From Candidatus Pacearchaeota archaeon (GTDB lineage Archaea > Nanobdellota > Nanobdellia > Pacearchaeales > UBA284), in assembly GCA_023511755.1 (NCBI GenBank), contig JAIMAW010000004.1, positions 1 through 18,824 of the forward strand: a DNA stretch of 18,824 bases, given 5' to 3'. This document shows positions 1 through 7,929 of this stretch, one piece after another. Position 1 is the stretch's first letter. Each line of letters opens with the position of its first letter. The translations under genes were made by a program, and so were the position numbers. The notes beneath the pieces are model-generated. The model had not been told where the DNA came from. It saw only the letters and a program-made list of their open reading frames with translations, and made no database searches.

Positions 1-52
1 CTTCTAAATAACGCCCTAGCCGGTTATCCAAATATTAACTAATTTAAAAACT

Positions 53-673
53 TTAACATTTCACAGAATACTCAAAATAATCGTCCCATGGGTTCTCTAT
101 CTTCATCATCTTTTTAATGCTAAACCCTTCAAAATACCTTCTGAAAGGCCGCATACTATTGCCATGGGCCGAGATGGCCACGTTAACCCTCTCCCTTTTG
201 ATAAACCTCAACAGGTCCTTGATAAAACTCCTAACGCGCTTTTCAACCATCTTGATGCTCTCCCCGCCAGGGGGGGCGACATCATAACTCCTATGATAAA
301 TATCAAATTTTTCTTTACCGTATTTCTCGATGAACTTCCTGTGGCTCATTCCTTGAAGCCTCCCATAGCTCCGTTCGATCATTCTATCATCCTGTATTAT
401 AGCCCTGCACTCAGGATGATATTTTAGAACCTCTTTTAGAGTATCTCTAGAACGTGAAAGTCTCGTCCTAAAAGCCACATCGATTCTTTTGTTTTTCAAT
501 TTCTTAGCAAGGGTTTTAGCATGTTTTATTCCTAAAGCGCTTAATTTAGAATCTTTCCATCCGGTAAAAATTTTTTTTTCATTATACTTCGTGCCCCCAT
601 GCCTAAACAAGTAGATCTTACACACTTTCCTTTTCCTCTCCTTCTTTTTCTTACTTTTTTTCTTCGCTGTCAT
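53..673 (-). CDS. Histidine phosphatase, dPGM-like phosphoglycerate mutase
   Basis: A 206-residue member of the histidine phosphatase (phosphoglycerate mutase-like) superfamily. The catalytic histidine is H25 in the N-terminal motif LFRHGGT, and the second active-site histidine is H170 in AHGNSMR. The stretch FTGWKDSKLSALG (36-48), the acidic ERSYGRLQG (100-108) and PPGGES (134-139) match cofactor-dependent phosphoglycerate mutase, so interconversion of 3- and 2-phosphoglycerate is likely; a broader phosphatase role remains possible. The position after RHG, usually E or Q, is Gly here. The first 16 residues are almost all Lys/Arg/Ser and look like a disordered basic tail. It is slightly shorter than typical bacterial dPGM. 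No other methionine lies before the catalytic motif, so this start is forced. It is divergent from ftsY over a 50-base gap and probably leaderless. Confidence 0.88.
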   Translation of the reverse strand: MTAKKKSKKKKERKRKVCKIYLFRHGGTKYNEKKIFTGWKDSKLSALGIKHAKTLAKKLKNKRIDVAFRTRLSRSRDTLKEVLKYHPECRAIIQDDRMIERSYGRLQGMSHRKFIEKYGKEKFDIYHRSYDVAPPGGESIKMVEKRVRSFIKDLLRFIKRERVNVAISAHGNSMRPFRRYFEGFSIKKMMKIENPWDDYFEYSVKC

Positions 674-694
674 GAAAGTATAAACAAAGCAACA

Positions 695-703
695 TTTATT
701 AAT
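695..703. promoter_or_regulatory. Shared TATA element between the phosphatase gene and ftsY
   Basis: TTTATTAAT lies at the centre of the 50-base divergent gap. Its centre (about 699) is close to 25 bases from both start codons (673 on minus, 724 on plus). That is the archaeal TATA-to-start distance, so both mRNAs would be leaderless. Bidirectional use is inferred. Confidence 0.55.
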
Positions 704-723
704 ATTTCTTACATTGCAAAATC

Positions 724-1821
724 ATGTTTGGCTTTTTGAAGAAAAAACTCAAGGAATTCATCATAGGGACAAAAGAGGAGATCGAAAAAGAAACAAAAAA
801 AGAAGAGCACAAGCTCAAGGAAGAGATTGAAAAGTTAGAAAAGGAAGAAAGGGAAATCGAAAAGAAAATAGAAAAAGAAAAGCCAGAAAAGAAGGAAGAA
901 AAGTTAGAAAAGCTTGAAGAAAAAGAGGAAAAGTTAGAAGAGAAAAAAGAAGGCCTTTTTGCCAAACTCAAAAAGATATTCGTTTCGAAAAAGCTCAGTG
1001 AAGAGGACTTCAACAAGTTCTTTGACAAACTCGAATTAATATTGATCGAAAATAATGTTGCTCTAGAGGCTATAGATTCCTTGAGAGAGCAATTGAAAAC
1101 TGAGCTAGTTAATAAAGAGATTTCAAGAAAAGAATGGGAAAAGAAAATTGAAGAGAGTTTGAAGCATTCAATAGAAACTTTACTCGTGGAGCCGTTTGAT
1201 CTGCTTTCAAAGCTAAGAGAATCGGAAAAACCCTTTGTCATAGTTTTTTTCGGAATTAATGGAAGTGGCAAAACAACAACTATAGCCAAAATTGCCTATA
1301 TGTTAAAACAAAACAAGCTTGTCGGTGTCTTGGCAGCCGCCGATACATTTAGGGCGGCAAGCATCGAGCAGCTTGAGAAACATGGCTCGAAGCTAGGCAT
1401 AGAAGTAATCAAACAAAGATATGGCGCGGACCCGGCAGCTGTGGCGTTTGATGCAATAAAGCATGCCAAGGCAAAGGCTCTTGATTTCGTTCTTATAGAC
1501 ACCGCAGGAAGAATGCATACTAAAACTGATCTCTTGAGAGAAATGGAAAAAATATGCCGGGTTGCAAAGCCTTCACTAAAAATTTTTGTTGGCGAAGCAA
1601 TTACGGGTAATGATGCTATTGAACAAGCAAAAGCATTCAACGACGCTATTGGAATTGACGCAATTATCTTGACAAAAGCAGACGTAGACGAAAAAGGCGG
1701 CGCCGCAATTTCCGTAAGCCATGTTACAAAAAGGCCTATTCTGTTCTTGGGAACTGGCCAAGAATATAATGATTTAAAACGCTTCAATAAAAAAGAAATT
1801 CTCGAAAAGATATTTGATTAG
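724..1821 (+). CDS. ftsY: Signal recognition particle receptor FtsY
   Basis: SRP-receptor GTPase that docks SRP54-ribosome complexes at the membrane and releases the signal peptide to the Sec translocon. Of 365 residues, the first 13 form a basic amphipathic helix. Residues about 17-75 are a highly charged Lys/Glu coiled coil, as in other archaeal FtsY N-terminal extensions. The helical N domain runs about 78-160, followed by the NG GTPase domain. G1 is GINGSGKTTT (177-186), G3 is DTAGR (259-263) and G4 is TKAD (317-320), with the closing GTGQEYNDLKRF typical of FtsY. The Asn in G1 (GxNGxGKT) separates it from SRP54. The ATG at 724 sits about 25 bases after a TATA element, fitting a leaderless mRNA. 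It ends 4 bases from the convergent ABC ATPase gene. Confidence 0.97.
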   Translation: MFGFLKKKLKEFIIGTKEEIEKETKKEEHKLKEEIEKLEKEEREIEKKIEKEKPEKKEEKLEKLEEKEEKLEEKKEGLFAKLKKIFVSKKLSEEDFNKFFDKLELILIENNVALEAIDSLREQLKTELVNKEISRKEWEKKIEESLKHSIETLLVEPFDLLSKLRESEKPFVIVFFGINGSGKTTTIAKIAYMLKQNKLVGVLAAADTFRAASIEQLEKHGSKLGIEVIKQRYGADPAAVAFDAIKHAKAKALDFVLIDTAGRMHTKTDLLREMEKICRVAKPSLKIFVGEAITGNDAIEQAKAFNDAIGIDAIILTKADVDEKGGAAISVSHVTKRPILFLGTGQEYNDLKRFNKKEILEKIFD

Positions 1822-1825
1822 AATT

Positions 1826-2527
1826 TCAAAGCAGTTTTTTCTTGAAACCGTCTGCATATTCAATCTTGCCGTCCCTAAGCCTTACAATATGCTCGGCATG
1901 TCTGGCAATATCTAAATCATGAGTGACTACAACAACCGTAGCGTTTTTCTTCAAGTTAATTAGCAATTGCATAATCTCGTGTCCGGATTTTGTATCAAGA
2001 TTGCCCGTTGGCTCATCAGCAAGAATTATTTCCGGGTTATTAATCAAAGCCCTGGCAATAGCAGTCCTTTGTTGTTCTCCGCCGCTCAACTGATTAGGGT
2101 AATGAAATGCCCTCTCTTCTAGACCGACTTGTTTCAATAATTTCAATGCTTTTTCTCTCCTTTGCTCTTCACCAACTCCCTTTATGGTCTCTGGCAACTC
2201 TACATTTTCTACGGCAGTTAGCAATGGATGTAAGTTAAAAAACTGAAAAACAAAACCTATTTTCTCGTTTCTTAGTTTTGCTAGTTCCTTATCAGTAAGT
2301 TTTGATGTATCTGTAGAGCCAATATAAATCTTGCCACTAGTTGGCTTGTCCAAACACCCAATAAGATGAAGTAACGTGCTCTTGCCAGAACCGCTAGGGC
2401 CGATTATTGCAGTAACTTGATTTTTAGGAATAGAAAAAGTTACCCCATCCAGGGCTCTAACTTTGACTCCTTCTAAATTATAAATTTTGGTTAAATTTTC
2501 TGCATACAACGCAATGTTCTTTTTCAT
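1826..2527 (-). CDS. ABC transporter ATP-binding protein, MacB/LolD type
   Basis: A 233-residue nucleotide-binding subunit with every ABC motif: Walker A GPSGSGKS (43-50), Q-loop Q95, signature LSGGEQ (147-152), Walker B IILAD with catalytic E172, D-loop NLD (176-178) and switch H203. The phrase [11 protein letters not shown] after Walker A and the [13 protein letters not shown] stretch are hallmarks of the MacB/LolD/FtsE group, which works with FtsX/MacB permeases in mechanotransmission or lipoprotein/peptide export rather than solute uptake. It is the last gene of a minus-strand unit after the permease (66-base AT-rich gap) and the surface protein. Substrate is unknown. Confidence 0.95.
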   Translation of the reverse strand: MKKNIALYAENLTKIYNLEGVKVRALDGVTFSIPKNQVTAIIGPSGSGKSTLLHLIGCLDKPTSGKIYIGSTDTSKLTDKELAKLRNEKIGFVFQFFNLHPLLTAVENVELPETIKGVGEEQRREKALKLLKQVGLEERAFHYPNQLSGGEQQRTAIARALINNPEIILADEPTGNLDTKSGHEIMQLLINLKKNATVVVVTHDLDIARHAEHIVRLRDGKIEYADGFKKKLL

Positions 2528-2593
2528 CTTTAGTTTTTCTTTTTGCCTTTATCTTTTCTTTTATTTTTAATGTTTTTATTATTGATTTACACT

Positions 2594-3838
2594 TTATTCA
2601 TATCTCAAAGCTTCAACTGGCTCTAAACTTGCAGCTCGCCTAGCAGGGAAGATGCCTGAAATGATCCCTATAACAACCGAAAAAGCTAATGAAAATAAAA
2701 TTAATTCAGGCGAAACATAAACCATAGAAACGCCGCCGACTCTTGAACTTGCCAAAAAAACAGAGGCAACTTGCCCGATTATTCCTGAAATCAGAAAACC
2801 AAAAAAGATTCCAAGAATGCCACCAACTAACCCGATCAAAGCAGATTCTACAAGGAACAAATTCATAACATCTTTATTAGTCATGCCCAAGGCTTTCAAA
2901 ATTCCTATCTGCCTTGTTCTTTCTGTAACAGAGGTAAACATTGTATTGGCGATGCCAACAGCGCCGACAATTAAAGAGATTGCAGCGATTCCATAAAGGA
3001 AGAGGTTAATAGTGGTCAAAACACTAGAAACCACGCTCACAATCATCTTTGGCGTGTAAACAGAAAAATCGATCTTGTCTTCTGTAACGTGCCTAGCATT
3101 CATCAGCTTTTCCTTAATTTTCTCAGCAATTTCTTCAACTCTCTCTTGCTCAACCTTGATTTCAATAGCGTAATAATTATCAATTCCAAATACCCCAGAA
3201 TATTTTTCTGCATCTTCCAAACTTAAAAAAACTGCCTTGTCTTCCTGGGCGCCGCCCAAGCCGCCAATGCTATTCATTATTCCTATAACCTTGTAAGACT
3301 CATTTCCTATTTTTATTTGAGAGCCAAGTGAAACTTCTTTATCAAAAGTTTCTTTTGCTGCCTCATAGCCCAAAACAGCAACGCCCCTGTCCCCTTCAGA
3401 AAGAAAGCGGCCGGATTCCATCGAAACGCTAGCTTCTCTAACCTTTACCCATTGTTCATTGGTTCCCCAAATGTAAAATTTATTAGAATCGCCCATAAAA
3501 GACACTGTTTCCATTCCAATTATATCGGGGGCTGCAACAATCACTCCCTCTACAGACTCTATCACTTTCAAATCTTTGTCAGTGAGCTCGCCTGGCGCTT
3601 TTGCTCCCAAACCACTCATTATATTGCTGCTTATAGAGCCGCCCGGCAAAACATAAACCTGGTCACTGCCCAATGCGCCTAGCTGGCTAGAAATTACTTG
3701 TTGCATTCCCTGTCCAACTGAAACTATAGCTACGATAGCGGCAACCCCCATAATAACCCCGATAATAGTCAACCAGCTTCTCAAGCCCCTTGTAGTCAAA
3801 TTATGCAATGCAAATTTCAAAGAATCTTTAAATCTCAT
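2594..3838 (-). CDS. ABC transporter permease, MacB/FtsX family
   Basis: A 414-residue permease with the MacB layout: a first membrane helix at about 21-43, a large extracellular MacB periplasmic-core-like domain (about 45-265), then three C-terminal helices (about 275-300, 330-355 and 375-398). The conserved cytosolic loop TERTRQIGILKALGM between helices 2 and 3 and the ending ARRAASLEPVEALRYE are diagnostic of the family. With the adjacent ATPase it would form a dimeric type VII ABC system that couples ATP use to movement of the outer domain. The gene starts 42 bases after the preceding surface protein gene and is probably co-transcribed with it. Function in archaea is not established; export of a surface molecule is the usual inference. 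Confidence 0.93.
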   Translation of the reverse strand: MRFKDSLKFALHNLTTRGLRSWLTIIGVIMGVAAIVAIVSVGQGMQQVISSQLGALGSDQVYVLPGGSISSNIMSGLGAKAPGELTDKDLKVIESVEGVIVAAPDIIGMETVSFMGDSNKFYIWGTNEQWVKVREASVSMESGRFLSEGDRGVAVLGYEAAKETFDKEVSLGSQIKIGNESYKVIGIMNSIGGLGGAQEDKAVFLSLEDAEKYSGVFGIDNYYAIEIKVEQERVEEIAEKIKEKLMNARHVTEDKIDFSVYTPKMIVSVVSSVLTTINLFLYGIAAISLIVGAVGIANTMFTSVTERTRQIGILKALGMTNKDVMNLFLVESALIGLVGGILGIFFGFLISGIIGQVASVFLASSRVGGVSMVYVSPELILFSLAFSVVIGIISGIFPARRAASLEPVEALRYE

Positions 3839-3880
3839 TTTTTCCTATCCTTCCCCCTGCCTTTTCCCTCGTTATTTGCT

Positions 3881-4774
3881 CTATGCCTTCTGCTTTCTCC
3901 TTTTTCTTAGAAGACTAAGCACGATTAAAATAACAATAATTCCAATTATTCCAACAGCAACGTAAATTAAGGATCTATAATCTATCTTTCCTTGCCTAAT
4001 TTCTTGTTGATTGTAGCCAGAAGCCTTGAAAATCACCGCTTTTTCAACTTCTCTTCTTATTCCACGGACATCTGTATAAGCAATTTTCACGATAACTGGC
4101 CCGTCTTGTTTAGGAACAATTTTGAAGGAAGCAATAGTATAATCATTGGCTTCTATCCCGCCAAGAATATTTTTGTCAGAGCCGATCAAATCGAAACCAT
4201 TTTGCTCAGGCAAGCTAACTGTTACGGAGGCGGCATCCTTGTCTCCTATATTCGAAATGGCCAAAGATAAACTGTTTGTCTTTGCCGAGTAATCTTGAAT
4301 TGCAACATCAAAATCTGTTCTCGAATCTTCTATAGTTACATTGAATTTTTTTGTTGTGTATTTCTCCCATTTGCCACCAGTATCATAAACATACCTTACA
4401 CTTATCTCGTTTTCTCCGTCTATAGCCTCTTTATCAACCCGTATTTTGTATTTGACAAAAATTGCTTTCTCACCATACTGCACAAGACTCAAAGTGCCAA
4501 TTTCTCTTACAGTAGAAACTCCTGGATCCAAAGAGAAAGGATATTGCGGCAAGAGCTCCAACAAAACATCTTTAACCTCAACCCCGCCAACATTTTCAAC
4601 TTTAAAGACGATAGTGACGTAATCCTCTTGCTGTGCTGGATAAGGGTCTTGGTTCAACAAACTAACCTCAACTCGGGCATGTCTTTCTGCAGCCGCCCAA
4701 ATCTCTGGTATAACAAATAGTAAAAATATTAAAGAGATACACGACAGCACCATTAAATTTCTCTTCATTTTCAA
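3881..4774 (-). CDS. Secreted, membrane-anchored Ig-like (COG1361/CARDB-type) surface protein
   Basis: A 297-residue protein with a Sec signal peptide (basic MKMKR, hydrophobic core 8-24, probable cleavage around the AAA at 28-30). Two beta-rich immunoglobulin-like repeats follow (about 32-145 and 150-255), then one C-terminal helix (about 268-290) and the basic cytosolic tail RKRRKQKA. The first repeat has the CARDB/NEW3-like wording (DYVTIVFKVENVGGVEVKDV), typical of archaeal proteins assigned to COG1361. It is first in a unit with the MacB-like permease and ATPase, a recurring archaeal arrangement, so it may be the surface partner of that transporter. TTTAAA near 4793-4798 is a candidate TATA for a near-leaderless message. 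Confidence 0.85.
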   Translation of the reverse strand: MKMKRNLMVLSCISLIFLLFVIPEIWAAAERHARVEVSLLNQDPYPAQQEDYVTIVFKVENVGGVEVKDVLLELLPQYPFSLDPGVSTVREIGTLSLVQYGEKAIFVKYKIRVDKEAIDGENEISVRYVYDTGGKWEKYTTKKFNVTIEDSRTDFDVAIQDYSAKTNSLSLAISNIGDKDAASVTVSLPEQNGFDLIGSDKNILGGIEANDYTIASFKIVPKQDGPVIVKIAYTDVRGIRREVEKAVIFKASGYNQQEIRQGKIDYRSLIYVAVGIIGIIVILIVLSLLRKRRKQKA

Positions 4775-4826
4775 CCTTTTTTTGAAATATGCTCTTTAAA
4801 ATCGTCATATTTTCTTATATTCTGCC

Positions 4827-4864
4827 GTTTATAAACCCTTTACCGTTTATAAACCTTTATAAAC
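4827..4864 (+). promoter_or_regulatory. Triple GTTTATAAAC palindrome array in the SRP54 promoter
   Basis: The perfect 10-base palindrome GTTTATAAAC occurs at 4827-4836 and 4845-4854, with a third 9-base copy TTTATAAAC at 4856-4864. The last copy is centred about 25 bases before the SRP54 ATG and is the natural TATA box of a leaderless transcript. The two upstream copies are extra: alternative TATA boxes or binding sites for a regulator. Confidence 0.6.
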
Positions 4865-4884
4865 AAAAGGATTTTCTTTAATTT

Positions 4885-6258
4885 ATGTTAGACAAATTAG
4901 GTGATACCTTGAAGAAAACTATGTCAAGGATAGCAGGAGCTGTATTCATCGACAAGAAAATCATAGACGATATACTTAAAGACTTGAAGTACTCGCTCCT
5001 TGAGGCAGATGTCGACACGAAAATAGTCTTCTCCTTGTGTGACAAGATCAGAAAAAAAGCCGGCGAGAAAGTTGCCGGGTTAGACAAAAAAGAGCAGATA
5101 ATCAAACTCATCCATGACGAGCTTGTCGAGATACTAGGTAAAGAAGAACACGAGATTAAGATAGATAAAACAAAAAAACCTTTCAAAATCATGCTTCTCG
5201 GATTGTATGGTGGAGGCAAGACGACCACTGCTGCCAAACTAGGCTTTTATTATAGCAAAAGAGGCCTAAAAACTTGCCTTGTGGGCTTGGATGTTCACAG
5301 ACCGGCCGCCCCGGAACAACTTGAACAGATGGCCCTAAAAGCAAAACTGCCTTACTTCATCGACAAACAAGAAAAGCTCGCTGGCAAAATTTGGAAAAAT
5401 TTTGAGGAAAAGTTAAAAAAGTACGATCTTGCGATTATTGACACAGCGGGAAGGGATGTTTTGAGCAACGCCCTTATCAATGAGCTGAACTCATTACATC
5501 GCGAGATTAAGCCAGACCTTGTGATTCTGATAATGCCCGCGGACATCGGCAAAGCCGCCTCGAGCCAGGCCCAAGGATTCGCCAAAGCATGCAAAATCGA
5601 TGGGGTAATTGTAACGAGGCTCGATGGTACGGCAAAAGGAGGAGGCGCTCTCGCAAGTTGTTCAGAAACCGGGGCAAAAGTCTTGTTCATAGGCACAGGA
5701 GAGAAACTCCAGGACATTGAAACTTTTGACCCACGCTCGTTTGTCTCACGTTTGTTAGGTATGGGCGACCTCAGGGCGTTGCTCGAAAAGGCGAAACTCG
5801 CGATTGAAGAGAAGGAGAAGAAAAAAATAGAGTCGCGACTACAAGAAGGCAAGTTTACCCTAAACGACTTGTACGACCAAATCAAGGCCATGCAGTCAAT
5901 GGGTCCTCTCAACAAGATTGCTGAGATGATCCCGGGGCTCGGGGGCCTGAAGGCCAAGATTCCCAGCGTGTTTGATGTGCAGGAGGCCAAGCTCAAAAGA
6001 TGGCGATTTGCCATAGACTCCATGACCCCTACTGAAAGAGAGAATCCTGAGATATTGAGCTCGAGCAGAATAGCGAGGATAAGCAAAGGAAGCAACGTGC
6101 CAACAAATGAAATAAGGGAGCTCATCAAACAATACAAAATCGTTAAGGAACTGGTATCAGAAGCAAAAAGCGCTGGCCTCGGAGGTATCGGGGCAGGCCA
6201 AATCGATAGAAAAACCCTGCAAAAGCTAGCCAAGAAATTCGGCAGAAGACTAATGTAA
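4885..6258 (+). CDS. srp54: Signal recognition particle 54 kDa protein (SRP54)
   Basis: GTPase subunit of the SRP that binds signal peptides and 7S RNA and delivers ribosomes to FtsY. At 457 residues it is full length: helical N domain (1-95), G domain with G1 GLYGGGKTTT (106-115), G3 DTAGR (186-190), G4 TRLD (244-247) and GTGEKLQDIETFDP, then the M domain (about 300-457) with FTLNDLYDQI, the flexible PGLGGL loop and the RNA-binding helix-turn-helix around SSSRIARISKGSNVP. The P-loop has Tyr and Gly where Gln and Ser are usual (GxQGSGKT), though the Walker consensus is kept. The ATG at 4885 follows a TATA box by about 25 bases. It is convergent with the 160-aa membrane protein gene. Confidence 0.97.
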   Translation: MLDKLGDTLKKTMSRIAGAVFIDKKIIDDILKDLKYSLLEADVDTKIVFSLCDKIRKKAGEKVAGLDKKEQIIKLIHDELVEILGKEEHEIKIDKTKKPFKIMLLGLYGGGKTTTAAKLGFYYSKRGLKTCLVGLDVHRPAAPEQLEQMALKAKLPYFIDKQEKLAGKIWKNFEEKLKKYDLAIIDTAGRDVLSNALINELNSLHREIKPDLVILIMPADIGKAASSQAQGFAKACKIDGVIVTRLDGTAKGGGALASCSETGAKVLFIGTGEKLQDIETFDPRSFVSRLLGMGDLRALLEKAKLAIEEKEKKKIESRLQEGKFTLNDLYDQIKAMQSMGPLNKIAEMIPGLGGLKAKIPSVFDVQEAKLKRWRFAIDSMTPTERENPEILSSSRIARISKGSNVPTNEIRELIKQYKIVKELVSEAKSAGLGGIGAGQIDRKTLQKLAKKFGRRLM

Positions 6259-6284
6259 TTCTCGTCTATTTCTCGCCTCTTTAT

Positions 6285-6767
6285 TTACTTTTTGGTCAAA
6301 AGCCAGGAAGCTAGAATGGTTATCCCTACGAGTACTATCACGCCCAAGATAGTCGGCTGCAAGAAAAACTCCTTCGGTGCCCCTAGGTATTTGTTTATTA
6401 GATCCGCAAAGACGTATACGGCTGAGAAAAGGAAGATTATTATCAGTGCTATGATTATGAGCCAAGCAAATCCCTTGCCCTTGAAAAACTCCTCGACATT
6501 CCCTTTAATCAGCCCGACAACAAGCACAATAAAAAGAAGAGATACGATAAAAGTAGCAAACCATGGGGTCACGACACGGACATACTCGATTGCGTTTGCT
6601 GAAACTAAGAAAATTATAGATATGGCAAAAGACACAAGTATATGGACGAATTTGTTCTCCCCGAGCACCTTAGTCTTGCCAAGCAAGGCGTAGACTACAA
6701 CAAAAACAAGCAGAAAACCAAATACGGGGATGAATGTCGAAATTCCGCTCAAGTCAATTTCTACCAT
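6285..6767 (-). CDS. Multi-pass membrane protein, paralogue 1 of a tandem trio
   Basis: An unrecognised 160-residue protein with about four hydrophobic helices (roughly 12-30, 42-60, 65-85 and 100-120) and a fifth near the C-terminus (about 138-157) before a TKK end. It shares with its two upstream neighbours an N-terminal helix ending in [FY]-A-[IL]-L-[EG]-K; here VVYALLGKTKVLG at 24-36, followed by a polar turn and a second helix. Cysteines are absent. It begins 25 bases after the preceding paralogue's stop and is convergent with SRP54. Function is unknown; position next to the TadC-like gene suggests a membrane partner of the pilus machine, which is inference only. Confidence 0.8.
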   Translation of the reverse strand: MVEIDLSGISTFIPVFGFLLVFVVVYALLGKTKVLGENKFVHILVSFAISIIFLVSANAIEYVRVVTPWFATFIVSLLFIVLVVGLIKGNVEEFFKGKGFAWLIIIALIIIFLFSAVYVFADLINKYLGAPKEFFLQPTILGVIVLVGITILASWLLTKK

Positions 6768-6792
6768 TTTTTTATTTTAGATTGGTTTTAAT

Positions 6793-7341
6793 TTAAGATC
6801 CTGTCGGAACTATCTTGCCGATAGTGCCCCCAGCTTTCTTGAACCCCATCATCACAGCCACGATCATCAGCACAACAATGAACATCAAAACAACTACGGC
6901 GCTGTTAGCTTGTAGCCAATAACCAAAAGCTTCTCCGAAAAGCACCTTGAATGCCCCGGACCGCCCTAGGACTATCAAAAACAAGGCCAGCCCGACAACA
7001 AGGAATATATTCTTCCATGTCTTGTCTTCCGGCTGTATCGCCACCCCTATTAATACTATCAGGGCGATAATTATTGCTACCGCCAATCCGATATTGGAGA
7101 AGAAATACATGAAAAAGCCGCCTACATAAGGGTTGCTTACAGTGAAAAAGCCGATGACTAAGGCAACGAGTAAATTGACCCCTCTGTTGTTGAAAATATT
7201 GATCTTCTCTAGGATTGCGAAAACAACAGAGAAAATCAGCACCAATGGAAAGAGCACCGTGAACACGCCGAAACTTTCCCATTGTTGTAGCACACCATAC
7301 AAACTTGTCCATCCAAACCCGCCATAATACCCTTCAACCAT
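6793..7341 (-). CDS. Multi-pass membrane protein, paralogue 2 of a tandem trio
   Basis: A 182-residue protein with an extra Gly/Tyr-rich N-terminus (YYGGFGW) and about four membrane helices (roughly 26-44, 55-80, 85-105 and 112-130), then another near 145-168. The family signature is VVFAILEKINIF at 39-50, with E45-K46, followed by NNRGVNLLVALVIGF. It has its own probable promoter (minus-strand TATA AAGTATATAAAA, positions 7399-7410) and a GAGG ribosome-binding site 5 bases before the ATG (7347-7350), so it may be expressed separately from the gene at 7422-7910. No catalytic motif is visible and I do not recognise a named family. Confidence 0.8.
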   Translation of the reverse strand: MVEGYYGGFGWTSLYGVLQQWESFGVFTVLFPLVLIFSVVFAILEKINIFNNRGVNLLVALVIGFFTVSNPYVGGFFMYFFSNIGLAVAIIIALIVLIGVAIQPEDKTWKNIFLVVGLALFLIVLGRSGAFKVLFGEAFGYWLQANSAVVVLMFIVVLMIVAVMMGFKKAGGTIGKIVPTGS

Positions 7342-7398
7342 TTTTGCCTCTTTTTCCTAAGTTTGCCATATCTTTATTACTATATCTAAAAAATTATG

Positions 7399-7410
7399 TT
7401 TTATATACTT
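7399..7410 (-). promoter_or_regulatory. TATA box inside the membrane-protein run
   Basis: AAGTATATAAAA on the minus strand, about 60 bases before the ATG at 7341. It would give a leader of roughly 35 bases containing the GAGG ribosome-binding site, so this part of the run need not depend on the PRC-barrel promoter. Confidence 0.5.
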
Positions 7411-7421
7411 TTCTTTTTGCC

Positions 7422-7910
7422 CTACGATGATGATTTTGCTTTCGTGGCCGTTGATAGCACTAAGGCCAGCGCCCCGCCAAAGATCAAGAGGAATATGATT
7501 AAAGCAACAATCTCTGGATTCCAAGTTGCTGGAGTTAATTTTCCAATCAATCCTGCAGCCCATGCAATTGAAGCAAGGATGGCTAGGCCGAACAATATCC
7601 CCAGGGTTATTCTCATGCCCTTGACCTTTTCGATGCCTATAAACCCGAAGACAAGGAAATAGCCGAGCAGAATTACCACCATAACTGCCATCAAAGGAAT
7701 AAGCCTCAAGGTAAAGTTTACTAGGGCCTGTACCCCTATGAACATGAATCCTACTACGACAGCTACGATGAGGTTTGCATATCTCTTGTCCTTGCCCAAA
7801 ACTTCAGTTTTCTCAAGAATCGCGTAAATAACAACAAATATCAACAAAAACGGCAAAATAATGTTTGTAAAAAAAGGATGCGCGAATATGCTGAAAGTTT
7901 CTGCAACCAT
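7422..7910 (-). CDS. Multi-pass membrane protein, paralogue 3 of a tandem trio
   Basis: A 162-residue protein with about four hydrophobic segments (roughly 16-32, 44-63, 68-92 and 100-120) and a fifth at about 133-152, then a polar Lys/Ser tail. The shared signature is VIYAILEKTEVLGKDK (27-42, with E33-K34), and the next helix VAVVVGFMFIGVQ lines up with paralogue 2. AGGTTG (complement of the bases ending at 7920) lies 6 bases before the ATG as a ribosome-binding site. The gene starts 19 bases after the PRC-barrel stop and is likely co-transcribed with it. Function is unknown. Confidence 0.8.
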   Translation of the reverse strand: MVAETFSIFAHPFFTNIILPFLLIFVVIYAILEKTEVLGKDKRYANLIVAVVVGFMFIGVQALVNFTLRLIPLMAVMVVILLGYFLVFGFIGIEKVKGMRITLGILFGLAILASIAWAAGLIGKLTPATWNPEIVALIIFLLIFGGALALVLSTATKAKSSS

Positions 7911-7929
7911 TTTACAACCTATTTTTGGA

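Noticed and set aside
1-52. Possible gene end or signal at the left edge
   Set aside because: The 52 bases after the phosphatase stop are AT-rich, with no open frame or structure that I can support.
699-1289. Minus-strand open frame of 196 codons opposite ftsY
   Set aside because: It is the Ser/Phe-rich mirror of the Lys/Glu-rich coiled coil (GAA/AAG codons read backwards), a compositional artefact.
4295-4720. Plus-strand open frame inside the Ig-like surface protein gene
   Set aside because: The minus strand gives a coherent signal peptide, beta repeats and membrane anchor; this frame gives none.
5352-6233. Long minus-strand open frame (293 codons) opposite SRP54
   Set aside because: It lies wholly antisense to a gene whose motifs are unmistakable, its product is Ser/Leu-rich without any family resemblance, and no promoter or ribosome-binding site precedes it.
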